Source of the DNA: Cacconaster sp964598495 | Lineage (GTDB): Bacteria; Bacteroidota; Bacteroidia; Bacteroidales; UBA932 | Length of the DNA: 64,000 nt | Direction: 5' to 3' | Assembly (NCBI GenBank): GCA_964598495.1 | Contig: CAZRBY010000003.1 | Coordinates: 1-64,000 of the forward strand | Shown here: positions 45,337-56,500 of the stretch, piece by piece | How the letters are laid out: each line of letters opens with the position of its first letter | How positions within the stretch are numbered: the stretch's first letter is position 1 | Position numbers and translations under genes: made by a program | The notes under the pieces: generated by a model | Told to the model about the DNA's origin: nothing | Databases searched by the model: none | Seen by the model: the letters and a program-made list of their open reading frames with translations, nothing else

Positions 45337-46824
45337 TTAATCATTGATATTCTTAGGAATCAGATCGTTAGAGTCAATCTCCTCTTGAGGAATTGACAAC
45401 TTCCAGCGTGGATCACTGGCCTCAACAAACATAGCAGTTGAAACTGCAGGATCATGGTTGGAGTTGCGTCTGTCAAGAGCCAAGCCGAGACGTTTCAGGT
45501 CAAGGAAACGATGTCCCTCTCCCCAAAGCTCGATTCTTCTGTAGAAGTAAATTTCATCAAGAAGATCTTTACCTGTCTTGGTACTCTTCACATAGGCGTC
45601 ATCACGTGTCTTGTTGAGAGTGTAGAGGTGAGTCTGGGCTGCACCATTCTCATTGAGTTTTGCACAAGCCTCTGCTGCTATCAGATACATCTCACCAAGT
45701 CTCATATAGCTGTGATCAGCCACTGAACTTGACGGGTCAGCAACTTGAAACTTCCTATTCATATAAGGCTTTTTAGTGTAATTTGATGCAGGCACCTGGA
45801 AAGCCTTACCGGTCGGATCCCACAGAGTCTTACGAATGTCCGTATCAGGTAGTGGATCGTAAAGATTTTTGTTGATACACTTGGGACAGCTCCTGATGTT
45901 GGAAGAGTTGAAGTTAATGGACATATAAGCCATAAATCCATAGAAATAGAGGGTCTGATCGGGAATCATATGGAATCCCCACATCCACTCAACATTGGAA
46001 GCATTATTGAAGCCCTTCGTATAATCACTCTGACTCATCAATTTTGCACTGGTAGTGTTGATTGCCATCTCCGCATACTTTTTGGCGTTTGCCCAATCGT
46101 GCATTGCCAAAGCAACACGAGCCCTGAGACCCATAACCGTGGCGGCCACAAAGTGCGTTTTTGATGTAAATGAGCTTGTGCCGAGCAGTGTAATTGCCTG
46201 CTCAAGGTCTGTTACAATCTGAGCGTAGATATTTTCTACTGTTTCAAGAGGTTTTTTAACCTCTACAGTGTTGACAACAAGAGGTGTAGCAAGCTGATTG
46301 TTTTGTTTACCGGGCTCATATCTGTCACCATAGAGCTGAACCAACCAGAAATAAGCCATACCTCTGTATGCGAGGGCCTGGCCTTTGATCATCTGCTTGT
46401 CAGCCTCGGGACCCTCAGCAGCATCCACATTATCGAGGATCTGGTTGGCATTGGAAATCCACATGTAGGAGATTCTGAAGGGGAATGCGGTAAGCCAGCC
46501 GTTTGCATTTCTCTGGCCATTCCATTTCACCTCACCGGTGTTGGTCCACCATCCGTTACCTGCTGTGGGGAATACGAGATCCTCTCCCATAGCATCCATT
46601 GCAATCTGGAATGCAGGGTAGCCACTGATGTTCTGTCTTGAGTAATACTGTCTCACCATTGATTTGTGGAGACCGTTTACTGCAGCAAAAGCATTTTCCG
46701 TAGTAGTGAAAATGAAGCTCGCATCATAAGATGATGTAGGGGTAGTTTCAAGAAAATCAGGACTACAAGAAGCCATACCTGCGAAAATCGCAAGACAAGC
46801 CAATATTTTTAATATATTTTTCAT
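45337..46824 (-). CDS. SusD/RagB-like nutrient-binding lipoprotein 1
   Basis: 495 residues with a lipoprotein signal (C20 in GMASCSPDF). The helical TPR-like SusD fold is supported by KGQALAYRGMAYFWLVQLYGDRY, RLGEMYLIAAEACAKL and the C-terminal ELWGEGHRFLDLKRLGLALDR. It caps the SusC barrel encoded 40 bp upstream and binds the substrate at the cell surface. No linked enzyme reveals the substrate. Confidence 0.93.
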   Translation of the reverse strand: MKNILKILACLAIFAGMASCSPDFLETTPTSSYDASFIFTTTENAFAAVNGLHKSMVRQYYSRQNISGYPAFQIAMDAMGEDLVFPTAGNGWWTNTGEVKWNGQRNANGWLTAFPFRISYMWISNANQILDNVDAAEGPEADKQMIKGQALAYRGMAYFWLVQLYGDRYEPGKQNNQLATPLVVNTVEVKKPLETVENIYAQIVTDLEQAITLLGTSSFTSKTHFVAATVMGLRARVALAMHDWANAKKYAEMAINTTSAKLMSQSDYTKGFNNASNVEWMWGFHMIPDQTLYFYGFMAYMSINFNSSNIRSCPKCINKNLYDPLPDTDIRKTLWDPTGKAFQVPASNYTKKPYMNRKFQVADPSSSVADHSYMRLGEMYLIAAEACAKLNENGAAQTHLYTLNKTRDDAYVKSTKTGKDLLDEIYFYRRIELWGEGHRFLDLKRLGLALDRRNSNHDPAVSTAMFVEASDPRWKLSIPQEEIDSNDLIPKNIND

Positions 46825-46864
46825 ACTATATTATTCTTGTTTGTTAATGTTTGATTTTTACTGA

Positions 46865-49800
46865 TTAAAACTGAACATTCAAACCGAACGTGATGGTACG
46901 TGCAGGGGAATAAACGTTGGACTGTGTACCCGCAAACGAATACTGAGGGTCCATACCCTTGCGAGCAGTGAACGCATATACGTTCTCACCACTGGCGTAA
47001 ATTCTGATACCCGAGAGATCCAGCTTTTCAGCCCACTTCCTTGGGAATGAATATGCAAGTGTTATGTTCTTGAATGAGAAGTATGAAGCACTTGTAAGCC
47101 ATCTGCTGGAACCTGCATTCTGGTTAGGGTTTTTGGTAGTGTCAATTCTGGGAACTTCAGTAATATCACCCGGTTTCTGCCATCTATTGAGGATGTCAAT
47201 GTGCATGGCTGAACCATAACCTGAATGGCCCATCAGTGAGCCGTAAACGCTGTCATATACCTGACCGCCAATCTGATAGGTAGTCAGTACGGAGAGTTCG
47301 AAACCCTTCCAGGTGAGTGAGTTCTGGATTGAACCATAAAGGTCCGGAATTGAAGTACCCACATAGTAATAATCTGCTTTTGTGTAGTCATTGACAATCT
47401 CACTGCCTGTAACATTACCTTCAGCATCCTTTATATCCTTAAGATATAGTGCATCACCTGTCTGGGGATCCACACCTTCCCATTTTCTGAGCCAGAAATC
47501 ATACATAGAGTGACCCACCATATATTTCTTGGTGCCGCTTATGATCTCTTCCTGTGGAAGCTTTGTGATTTCATTCTTGATATGGGAAGCGTTGATCAAA
47601 ATATTCCATGTGAAATCCTTTGTGCGTACGACATCACCGGCAAGCTGCAGTTCAATACCTTGGTTGTACATTGAACCGATATTCTGCCACTGTGAAAGCA
47701 CACCTGAAGAGGTTGGAAGGGGAACTTCGAAAAGGAGGTTATCGGAAATCCTGTGGAAAAACTCAATTTGTCCGTTAAGGCGGTTGTCAAAGAAACCGAA
47801 CTCCAATGCAACGTCAAAGCTACGGTTTTTCTCCCACTGGAGCTCCTTGTTACCGGCCTGGGTTGACTAAATGAAACCGGAAGCGTTTGCATTGTTAAGG
47901 ATACCGTAGAGTGACTGCCATTGATACCATGAGCTGGTGCCGTCATTACCTACAGAGCCATAAGATGCCCTGAGTTTCAGAGCGGATATCCATGGCTGAC
48001 TTGCAATGAAGGACTCCTGGTCAAGTCTCCATGATCCACCTACCGACCAGAAGTTACCCCAACGTGCATCTTTATAGAAGCGCGAGGTTGCATCCCNNNN
48101 NNNNNNNNNNTGAAAGAGGCGGATACATAGTACTTGTGGTTGTAGTTATAGTTGGCACGTGCCATATAACCCTCAGTCCTGTATGCCTGCGAGTAGGTGT
48201 AGAGTGAGTTGATTGTAGTAAAGTTGATCAGCTCTGGGTTACCCTCTGCAATCAGGCCCTGCTTCATACCGTAGGTGTACTTATAATCATTCTTGTAGCT
48301 CTCATGTCCGAGTAGAACATCAATATTGTGATTGTTGAATGATTTTACGTAGGTCAGCAACTGGTTAAAGTTGTAGGTATCGTAACGGTAATTTTCAATG
48401 CTGGCGCGGCCTGCGGGAGCACCGTCACCCACACGAGGGTTTTCATAGTCGGAATTGAGGTAGTTTCTGAAGTCATAACCTCCGTTTATGGAGAACTTGA
48501 ATCCCTCAAAGAAGGTGATGTCAATATAGGCCCTCGCATTTACCAAGTTTCTCTTGTAGAGGTTATCATTCCAGAGAGTCTCTGCAATTACGTGACGACC
48601 CGGGCTTGCGCTTGCACCACGATTGGCCCAGTCATAAATCTTCTCACCTTTGGCATCGAGTTTGATCGCACCTGAAGCGTCGTGCTCATAGATTGGATAA
48701 ATCGGACCAATGAACCTTGAGAAGTAGAAGGGATTGACGTAAGCCGTACTGCTACCGTCGCTGGTAACGTTGGAGTTTGCCATCGTAGCTGCGAGGTTTA
48801 CACCTGCCTTAATCCATTTGCGTGGCTGCACATTCATGTTAAGGCGCGCATTGGCTCTCTCCATATAAGATTTAATGGAGAAACCCTCTTCATCCATATA
48901 ACCGATCGACATATAGTAGTCGGTCTTGGCGGTTGCACCGCCTGCAGAAAGTGAGTACTCCTGCTTGTGACCGATACGCGAGATGCCTTTAGCCCAGTCA
49001 AGATCCTCAGTATAGAGAAGTTTTGCTGCTGGGTTGAGCTTGCCGTCAGCGCTTACTATTTGGTCATTGGCCACATTGAAGGGGTTGTTCAGCAGCTGTG
49101 AATAGATTTTCTTCGAAGCTTCCAAGGAGGCGGTTTCCATTGTATAAGTTGAGCCGTCGGCCGAAAGATACGCGTTGCGCAATGCCTCCCACTCCATGGG
49201 ATAGTACTGGTACGGGTCAAGTCTTTCGTACTCTTGAATGGCCCTCGTACTGATACCTTGATTGACTTTTACGTTGAACTGCACCTTCTCACTGCGACCT
49301 TTCTTAGTAGTTACGAGTACCACACCGTTAGCGGCACGGCTACCGTAAAGAGCTGAAGAAGCGGCATCCTTGAGGATGGTTATGTTCTCAATATCATCAG
49401 CATTGAGGTTAGAGATAGCATCAAACGGTACACCGTCCACTACGTAGAGGGGAGATGAACTGGCGTTGATAGATCCGAAACCACGGATACGGATTCCTCC
49501 TGATGAACCGGGCTGTCCGCCTGCCGAAGTAAACTGCACACCGGCAGCAATACCTTCCAATGCGTTAGCCACGTTTGTCAGAGGACGACTCTCAATCTTT
49601 TTGCTCTCGAGAGCTACCGCCGATCCCGTGAAATCTTTTTTGGCTACTGTACCGAAGGCAACGAAAACCACTTCTTCGAGTGTTTCCGTATCAACCTCCA
49701 GATCTACATGAATAGTACTTCTGCCAGATACCGGCACTTCGATGGTTTTATAACCCACGAAGCTGAAGATAAGAGTGGCATTTGAAGGGACATTTAGGCT

Positions 49801-49983
49801 GAAACGGCCGTCAATGTCAGCCGAAACACCGGTGGTCGTACCCTTTACCTGAATGGATGCAAAAGGTATAGGCTCACCTGTCTCTCTATCTGCCACTGTA
49901 CCTTTAACAGTGATATTCTGCGCAGAAACAACTCCTGTCAGCAATATGGCTGCAAGAGTGAACAGAAACTTAATTCTCTTCAT
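46865..49983 (-). CDS. SusC/RagA-like TonB-dependent transporter 1 (in-frame stop and N-run)
   Basis: The start is MKRIKFLFTLAAILL at 49983 with a signal peptide; an ATG further upstream at 50115 would add 44 residues without function. A carboxypeptidase-regulatory-like domain, the plug (VYVVDGVPFD, ILKDAASSALYGSRAANGVVLVTTKKG) and the barrel follow, about 1035 residues. The 14 N at 48097-48110 are best read as three bases (SASF-RR-DATSRF). An amber TAG at 47867-47869 (minus strand) interrupts the barrel in GFI-stop-STQAGNKELQWE; sequence on both sides is normal for the family. Either a sequencing error or a recent pseudogene. Confidence 0.85.
48097..48110. other. Assembly gap (14 N) in the first SusC gene
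   Basis: Fourteen N that break the frame. Three real bases would rebuild the conserved FRRDxSSRF-type motif seen intact in the other SusC. Confidence 0.85.
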
Positions 49984-50029
49984 AGAATATAGAAATTTGG
50001 TTAATAAAGTTTTTCTTATGTATAAAGCA

Positions 50030-50059
50030 CAAATATAGACAAATCTTTGATATCTCCAA
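50030..50059 (-). promoter_or_regulatory. Promoter of the SusC1-SusD1 operon
   Basis: Minus strand TTGG (plus 50056-50059), 18-bp spacer, TATATTTG (plus 50030-50037), 46 bp before the start codon. It lies directly after the terminator of the preceding operon, so the two SusCD units can be controlled separately. Confidence 0.6.
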
Positions 50060-50075
50060 TATGAAGTGCAAAAAA

Positions 50076-50107
50076 AAACTGGGGATGGCTTTGACCATCC
50101 CCAGTTT
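50076..50107 (-). terminator. Terminator of the SusC2-SusD2-lipoprotein operon
   Basis: AAACTGGGGATGG (50076-50088) pairs with CCATCCCCAGTTT (50095-50107), 13 bp, followed on the minus strand by a run of T (plus A at 50070-50078). It lies 19 bp past the lipoprotein stop codon. Confidence 0.85.
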
Positions 50108-50126
50108 AAATACATATTCGGAAAAA

Positions 50127-51881
50127 TTAGTTTTCTACAACGAAATTGGCTTTAGAAGCCATATCGTCACCTACTACGCCTCTGAATGTTTCAATGATAG
50201 TCACTGATACTGATGATGTGCCGGATTTGGTTTTCACTTTAGGCACATACTGTACCGGTGTGCCGGCTGGAATCTCATAGTGAGTCTTTTCAAAGGGATA
50301 ACCAGCTGCATACTTATACACGTTAATCTTATAGTTAGTAACAACGGATGAGAGTTTTTTGCTCTCAGCATCAACTTTGAATACCATAGGGTCGGTACCA
50401 TCGCTGGAATCCGACGCATAGTTTTCATACGCATAGACATGAGTCTTTTTGGATCCGTAAAAACCATAAATGCCTCCGAACTGATTGTCATACTCCTCAT
50501 ATCCGTACTCGACACCTGTATTTACGAAGGTATGGTTGGAAGGATTGTAATATGCCCACCACATCGATCCGTCCTCAATACCGATGCCTGTTATGAGATA
50601 TTTATATACCTCTGTTGTAGGAGAAATAACAAACTCAGTACTGTCAACCTTATATGTACCGACTATCAAATCATCGGACTGTGAAGGATCGACATACATA
50701 AAGATGGTAGAAGTGAAACTCTGTGCTTTGTCTCCAGCGTATGCAACAGCGGACAAGTTGTAGAGTCCCGAACCGGATTGAGGCATAGGAACAAATACTC
50801 TGCCCGAAGCCGTAGCGGATACGTACTCAATAGCATCTTTTATGATGTTGTCGATGCATGATTCTGCATCGGAGCCTTGAGCAGCTGCCAGCCTTACCTC
50901 TTCAACATCCTCTCCAAGCACAACGTCGGCAACCACATATGTGACACCGTCCGAATCGGTGAATGAACCCGCATAATCAGCCTCTACCGAGTAGTCCTTC
51001 TGCTCAAAGCCGGGGAAATTGATTAATACCTGACCTGCAGAGATGGCATTCCAGCCGCCGATACCGTCCATATAGAACATAGGAGCAATCTGGATCAAAC
51101 CGGGGGTAACTCCGTCATCCTGATAAAAGAGCACTTTGTTGAGAGCAAAGTTCTCTGCAGTAGCCCGGCTCGTAAAGTTACCGGGGTGCATCATCATTAC
51201 CATGGCATTGTAATTGGAGTTTATGGCCACTTTCATGTTATCAAATCCCACAAGATCGGGCTCGGTAATTTCAAGGCCTCTATAGGTCTCGCCCACCTCG
51301 AGAATCCTCACCTCAGGCTTATCACCTTGACCAAACGGGGAGATTAGTCTGAAAAGCTTGGGGTTGATGTCATTTTGGAGAATCTCAACCTGCAACTCCT
51401 CTCCGGTGTAGAATTTGTCAATTAGAGTTCCCTTACCAAGTGATGTCCACGGTGAAAGGATAACAGCTTTGAGATTACAAGCCTTGCTGCCATATTCGGT
51501 AGTCTGGCTTGGATCAGTGATTGAAATAACCACTGATTGGGGATTGTCATAACCCATCTTATCGAAGTTGTAGCCGATAGTGAGTTTTGTCGTGGCCGAA
51601 CCGGCAGGGAAAGTCACGCTTGAAGGTATTGCGAGAAACTCAGTACCTGCGCCTTGGACTGTCAGACCTACTGTCAGAGCATCTGAAGTGATGATACGGC
51701 CAAGCTGGAGGTCAAAAGAGGTCTTATCTGAAGCAAGATTCAAACTCTTTGTACCATCGTAAAAATATACCTGAGGACCTGTTTCCTTCTCTGCCGGCTG
51801 GTATGGAGCATAATTCTCGTAGCAGCCAACGGCAAGGAAAACAAGCATCATTGATGTAAATATGTTTAATATCTTTCTCAT
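50127..51881 (-). CDS. Surface lipoprotein associated with SusC2/SusD2
   Basis: 584 residues with a lipoprotein signal (C20 in LAVGCYENY). The N-terminal 140 residues have the beta-sandwich character of Calx-beta/DUF4843-like domains (VYFYDGTKSLNLASDKTSFDLQLGR, FPAGSATTKLTIGY). The rest is beta-rich and not recognised. Such third-gene lipoproteins in SusCD operons usually bind the transported substrate at the surface, comparable in position to SusE/SusF. Last gene of its operon, 28 bp after SusD2. Confidence 0.65.
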   Translation of the reverse strand: MRKILNIFTSMMLVFLAVGCYENYAPYQPAEKETGPQVYFYDGTKSLNLASDKTSFDLQLGRIITSDALTVGLTVQGAGTEFLAIPSSVTFPAGSATTKLTIGYNFDKMGYDNPQSVVISITDPSQTTEYGSKACNLKAVILSPWTSLGKGTLIDKFYTGEELQVEILQNDINPKLFRLISPFGQGDKPEVRILEVGETYRGLEITEPDLVGFDNMKVAINSNYNAMVMMMHPGNFTSRATAENFALNKVLFYQDDGVTPGLIQIAPMFYMDGIGGWNAISAGQVLINFPGFEQKDYSVEADYAGSFTDSDGVTYVVADVVLGEDVEEVRLAAAQGSDAESCIDNIIKDAIEYVSATASGRVFVPMPQSGSGLYNLSAVAYAGDKAQSFTSTIFMYVDPSQSDDLIVGTYKVDSTEFVISPTTEVYKYLITGIGIEDGSMWWAYYNPSNHTFVNTGVEYGYEEYDNQFGGIYGFYGSKKTHVYAYENYASDSSDGTDPMVFKVDAESKKLSSVVTNYKINVYKYAAGYPFEKTHYEIPAGTPVQYVPKVKTKSGTSSVSVTIIETFRGVVGDDMASKANFVVEN

Positions 51882-51909
51882 AATTGTTGTTCTGAATTAA
51901 GTCTGAAAG

Positions 51910-53526
51910 TTAGTCTGTAACACCGTCGCGAAGTGATTTACCTTCACCGGTGGTGGGCTGCTGTCCACCCGTATTGTCAACAATGCCGAAGTTGGTATTC
52001 ATCTCTGCCTGAGGGAATCTCATCAGAAGCCAGGGATCATCGGCTGCAAGGTTGAAGCGGAATGCTGCCGGCATGTTGTTGGTCTCATCGTGGAAACGAA
52101 CCAGAGGCTTGTTGAGACGGCGTGCATCGGGAACTGAGAAGCCTTCTCCCCAGAGTTCAACACGGCGCTGGAACCAAATCTCGTCAAGAAGCGAAAGACC
52201 GCGACCGGCAACGCTGTATTGAGGATCGCGATAAGTCCTTACAAAGTTTCCAAGAGTCTCACGAGCTCCGCCCTCATTGCCTAAACGTGCCTGGCACTCT
52301 GCCTGGATAAGTATCATCTCCTCAACACGCATCAACGGAGTATCCTCGTCGTTTGATGTAGTACCTATTGTCAGACAACCGAACTTTACGTTTGTGTAAG
52401 GCAGATAAGGAAGTTTTGCATCTCCACCGTCATCAGCGTGGGCAACATCGTCGTAACCGGGCCATTTGAGACCGTCGAGAAGTGTCGACTCAAGATTCTC
52501 GTTAACCCACCACTGTTTGCGGATATCAGTGTCGGGAATCTTGTCGTAAAGGAGCGTGTTGATACAGGTATAACACTGGGTTGCGGGAGCATAACCCCAG
52601 GCTGAGAATGAACGCAACCATGATGAAGTGGTGGCATAACGATATCTCATAGCCATATCCGTTGTCATATCATATCCCCAGATCCAGTTATGCTCCTTAA
52701 TATCCATGAAATGAGGTTTTGACACCTCTTCCCTGGTTGCAGGAGTATAGTTGGCGGCAGCAGCTTGAGCATCATCGTAAGCTTTTTGCCACTCACCCAT
52801 AGCGAGGTACGCACGTGCGCGAAGTCCATGTGCCACATCCTTGTTGACGTACATTTTAGTCTTACGAGTAGAGCCGGTGAGATTGTTGATGGCATAGTCG
52901 AGGTCTTCAATAATCGCTGCATATACATCTTTAACAGTTGCACGTGGATTGTTTGCAAAATCCTCGGTATCCAGAGCCAGGATAGGAACGCAAGGCTTAT
53001 CACCTGCAACCTGGTAGTTAAACTGGAATGCGGGTGCGAGAGTCATATATGCATAGGCACGAAGAGCTCTTGCCTGAGCAAGCATATATATAAGTTCCTG
53101 AGATTCCGTTTCACCCACACTCTTTATGAATGTATTGGCATCGGAAATGAGGTTATAGGGAGTACGATAACGGATAGCAGGGTTACGGTAGTTCGCATTA
53201 CGTGAGGAGAGCTCACCGCAAACACCGAACCAGTTGTAATTGTTATCGGGAATCAGAGCATCGGGGCCTTCAATATCGTTACAGAAATTGATCATAAGAA
53301 AACCCCAATCATCCGGAGTGGAGTACATCTTTGCAGGCTTACCGAGATCTGAGAACAGACCGGAAAAAGCTGCCTGAGCACGCTGAGGAGCAATTGCATT
53401 TGTCTCCTGGAGCTGTGACTCCAACAACGTACCACTCTCAGGGAGTACATTGTCCATGTCGGCACAAGCTGTAAGTGCGAGTCCGACTGCCAATGGTATG
53501 ACTAATAATAATTTATTTATTTTCAT
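51910..53526 (-). CDS. SusD/RagB-like nutrient-binding lipoprotein 2
   Basis: 538 residues with a lipoprotein signal (C21 in LALTACADMD). AQARALRAYAYMTLAPAFQFNYQV, HGLRARAYLAMGEWQKAYDDA, RVEEMILIQAECQARLG and VELWGEGFSVPDARRL are SusD features. Partner of the SusC encoded 25 bp upstream. It differs clearly from SusD1, so the two systems probably recognise different substrates. Confidence 0.93.
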   Translation of the reverse strand: MKINKLLLVIPLAVGLALTACADMDNVLPESGTLLESQLQETNAIAPQRAQAAFSGLFSDLGKPAKMYSTPDDWGFLMINFCNDIEGPDALIPDNNYNWFGVCGELSSRNANYRNPAIRYRTPYNLISDANTFIKSVGETESQELIYMLAQARALRAYAYMTLAPAFQFNYQVAGDKPCVPILALDTEDFANNPRATVKDVYAAIIEDLDYAINNLTGSTRKTKMYVNKDVAHGLRARAYLAMGEWQKAYDDAQAAAANYTPATREEVSKPHFMDIKEHNWIWGYDMTTDMAMRYRYATTSSWLRSFSAWGYAPATQCYTCINTLLYDKIPDTDIRKQWWVNENLESTLLDGLKWPGYDDVAHADDGGDAKLPYLPYTNVKFGCLTIGTTSNDEDTPLMRVEEMILIQAECQARLGNEGGARETLGNFVRTYRDPQYSVAGRGLSLLDEIWFQRRVELWGEGFSVPDARRLNKPLVRFHDETNNMPAAFRFNLAADDPWLLMRFPQAEMNTNFGIVDNTGGQQPTTGEGKSLRDGVTD

Positions 53527-53551
53527 TTTAATTCCTTGTTAGATTTAAAAA

Positions 53552-56500
53552 TTAGAATGTAAGAGTGATACCGCCGGTGAACGTGCGCATAGCTGAGTAA
53601 TAGCTCGAACCGATACCGGAGCCTGATGTATAGGAGCCGAGACCCATGCTGAAGCGAGGGTCAATACCCTTGCGTGCAGCGAGCACTCCAAGGTTCTCAC
53701 CGGCCACATAAACGCGGAGGCCTGACACCTTAATCTTGTTAAGGAGACTCTTAGGGAATGTGTAACCCAAGGTCACGTTGTTGAGGCTAAGGTAGTTTGA
53801 GGTAATGAGGAAACGGTCAACCGCACTCTGGGCAACCTGAGTGTCACCATCCATACGGGGGACGTCTGTATTGGGGTTCTCGGGAGTCCATGCTTTGAGA
53901 GCATCTTTATGCCATGCACTTCCTGCCGACTTTTGTGTCCACATCAGAGACTGATAACCGCCATCATAGAATTTACCGCCGAGCTGGAATGAAGCCTGTG
54001 CGGAGAAGTCAAAGCCATATGCAGTGAGAGAGGTGCCGAAACCGCCATAGAGTTTAGGCATAACGGTACCGAGCTCATACCTCGTCGCATCGGAGAATAC
54101 GGGAGTTGTGGTATCCTCGCCTGTTTCATCATTGTGTTTCCAATAGAGAGCCTGACCATTCTCAGAATCAACGCCTGCATATTTGTACATATACGCGTCA
54201 TATAGAGAACCGCCTACCTTGTAGATATAGTTGGATCCCCTTATGCCCTTCTCTGAAACACTAGGATCAAGTTCAAGAATTGTGTTTTTGTAGTGGCTCA
54301 TATTGAGATTCCAGGTCCAGTGCACATTCGCAGTATTGATGATATTGCCATAAATAGAAACCTCAATACCTTTATTCATGATACTGCCCACGTTGATAGG
54401 CATTGTGGAGGGTGCTCCCATTGAAAGAGGAAGGTTCTTGGAATAGAGAAGGTCTTCAGTCTTACGGGCATACCACTCGATTGTACCGTTGAAATAGCCG
54501 CTGAAGAGCTCGAAGTCAAGACCCACGTTGAAGGCTTTTGATGTCTCCCAGGTAAGATCTTTGTTACCTCTTGAAGTTAGTGTCAGGGAGTACTCACCTG
54601 TTTCCTCGTTGTACGAGTGTGTGTATTGGTCTGAATAGGGATAGTATCCGCCAAGGTTGTCGTTACCCTGGACACCGTAGCTGACTTTGAGTTTAAGCAT
54701 GTCTACCATATTGACTCCCCTGAGCCAACTCTCTTCGCTTATAAGCCATGCAGCACCGATGCTGCCGAAGTTACCCCAGCGGTTCTCTTTTGCAAAGCGT
54801 GAAGATGCGTCACGACGGAAAGATGAACTCACGAAGTATCTGCCGTCATAGTCATACTGAGCACGTGCAAAGTAACCCTGAGCCATATAATTGTTGGCGT
54901 ATGATGACACCTGCTTGCCGGAAGTGCCGTCCGCATTGCCCAACTCTCCTACCAGAGGATTGAAGAGGTGGTCGTTCTGGCCCCAGAGTGTCTGCATTTT
55001 GCGGTTTTGCTGCTCATAACCCAAAAGAACGTCGAGATTGCTCTTGGATCCGTTGAAATCAGTCTTATAGTTTGCAAGATACTGCAGGTTAACGTCCCAT
55101 GTCCTTGAGTGAGACACATACGCCATACCATCCGTTGATGCACCACTACCGAAAATACTGTAAAGGTTATTCTGTCGGGTATTGTCGCTCAAAAGGTTTA
55201 GGTTGGCCGTGAGGGTAAAGCCCTTGAATGGAGTTATGATTGCACCGGCTTTACCAACGAATACGTCGGCAAAGTATCTGGAAGAGTCATACTCGTTGTC
55301 GCGAACAGCGTTACCCACGAATGAAGGACGAATGAAGTTGGTATTGTTGGAGTCATAAACAAGACGACCGTTATCCAGTTTTTTAGATCCGTCCGCGTTG
55401 CGCACGTAAAGTGGATAAATCGGGCCCACATTGTTTGCAATGTAGAACACGTTACCTGAAGAACCCCAAGAACCTGTGTAAGGGTTGGTCTGTGAGTCAG
55501 AATGAGTGAACATCATGCTGCTTACGAGCTTGAACCACTCCTTCACCTGATAGTCGGCGTTGATACGCCCTGTATAACGTTTATATCTGGAGTTGTTGAT
55601 AACACCGCCGTCATCGAGGAAGCCGCCGCTGGCATAGTAGTTAAATCTCTCACCCGAACCGCTAACGGAAAGATTGTACTCCTGACGGAATGAAGGGTGG
55701 AACACTTCGTCGTACCAGTTATCGGGAATGTAGTAATACTCACCGTCCGAATAACCGAGAGTCGCATTAGGGTTCATTTTGAAGTTGGTGCCGACAAACT
55801 TCTGACCTGCGGGAATGGTAAACACCTGGTAACCGAGACCGCCGTTATTCTGGTCGAAGAGATATTTGTCAGCATGAGCATAACTCTCTGCCTCTGTGTA
55901 ACCCGCATAGTATTGCTGGTTAAACATCAGTTTGTAATAAGTCTCATAGTACTGTGCAGGGTCGTCAATCAAGTCATAATTGGGAATTAGACGAGAGTTT
56001 GAACCGAAACGGGCATCAAATTTAATTTGAGCGTCACCAACACCTTTCTTTGTGGTGATGAGGATTACACCGTTTGCGCCGCGGTTACCGTAAATGGCTG
56101 CTGCGGATGCGTCTTTCAGAACTGACATTGACTCAACGTCATTAGGGTTGATGTCAGAGATAGCTCCAGCAAACGGGGCACCATCGACTACGATGAGGGG
56201 GCTGTTGCTCGCACTCATTGAGCCGACACCACGGATGCGGATTGTTGCTGCGTTAGAGGTAGGGTCACCGCTGGAAGAAATGATCTGCACACCGGGGGAT
56301 GTACCTGCGAGAGCGCTGGTAACGTTGGTGGTAATCTTCTTCTGGATTTCCTCACTCTTTACCATTGAAGCGGATCCTGTAAAAGATGCCTTGGTGGATG
56401 TACCGTAGGCAACTACGATCACGTCCTCCAGATATTCGGCATCAACATTGAGCGCTACATCGATAACGCTTCTGCCATTGATGGGAATCTCCGTCGTCTG

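Noticed and set aside
49984..50115. Upstream start for SusC1 adding 44 residues
   Set aside because: The extension would pass through the operon promoter and put 44 residues before a perfect signal peptide starting at 49983.
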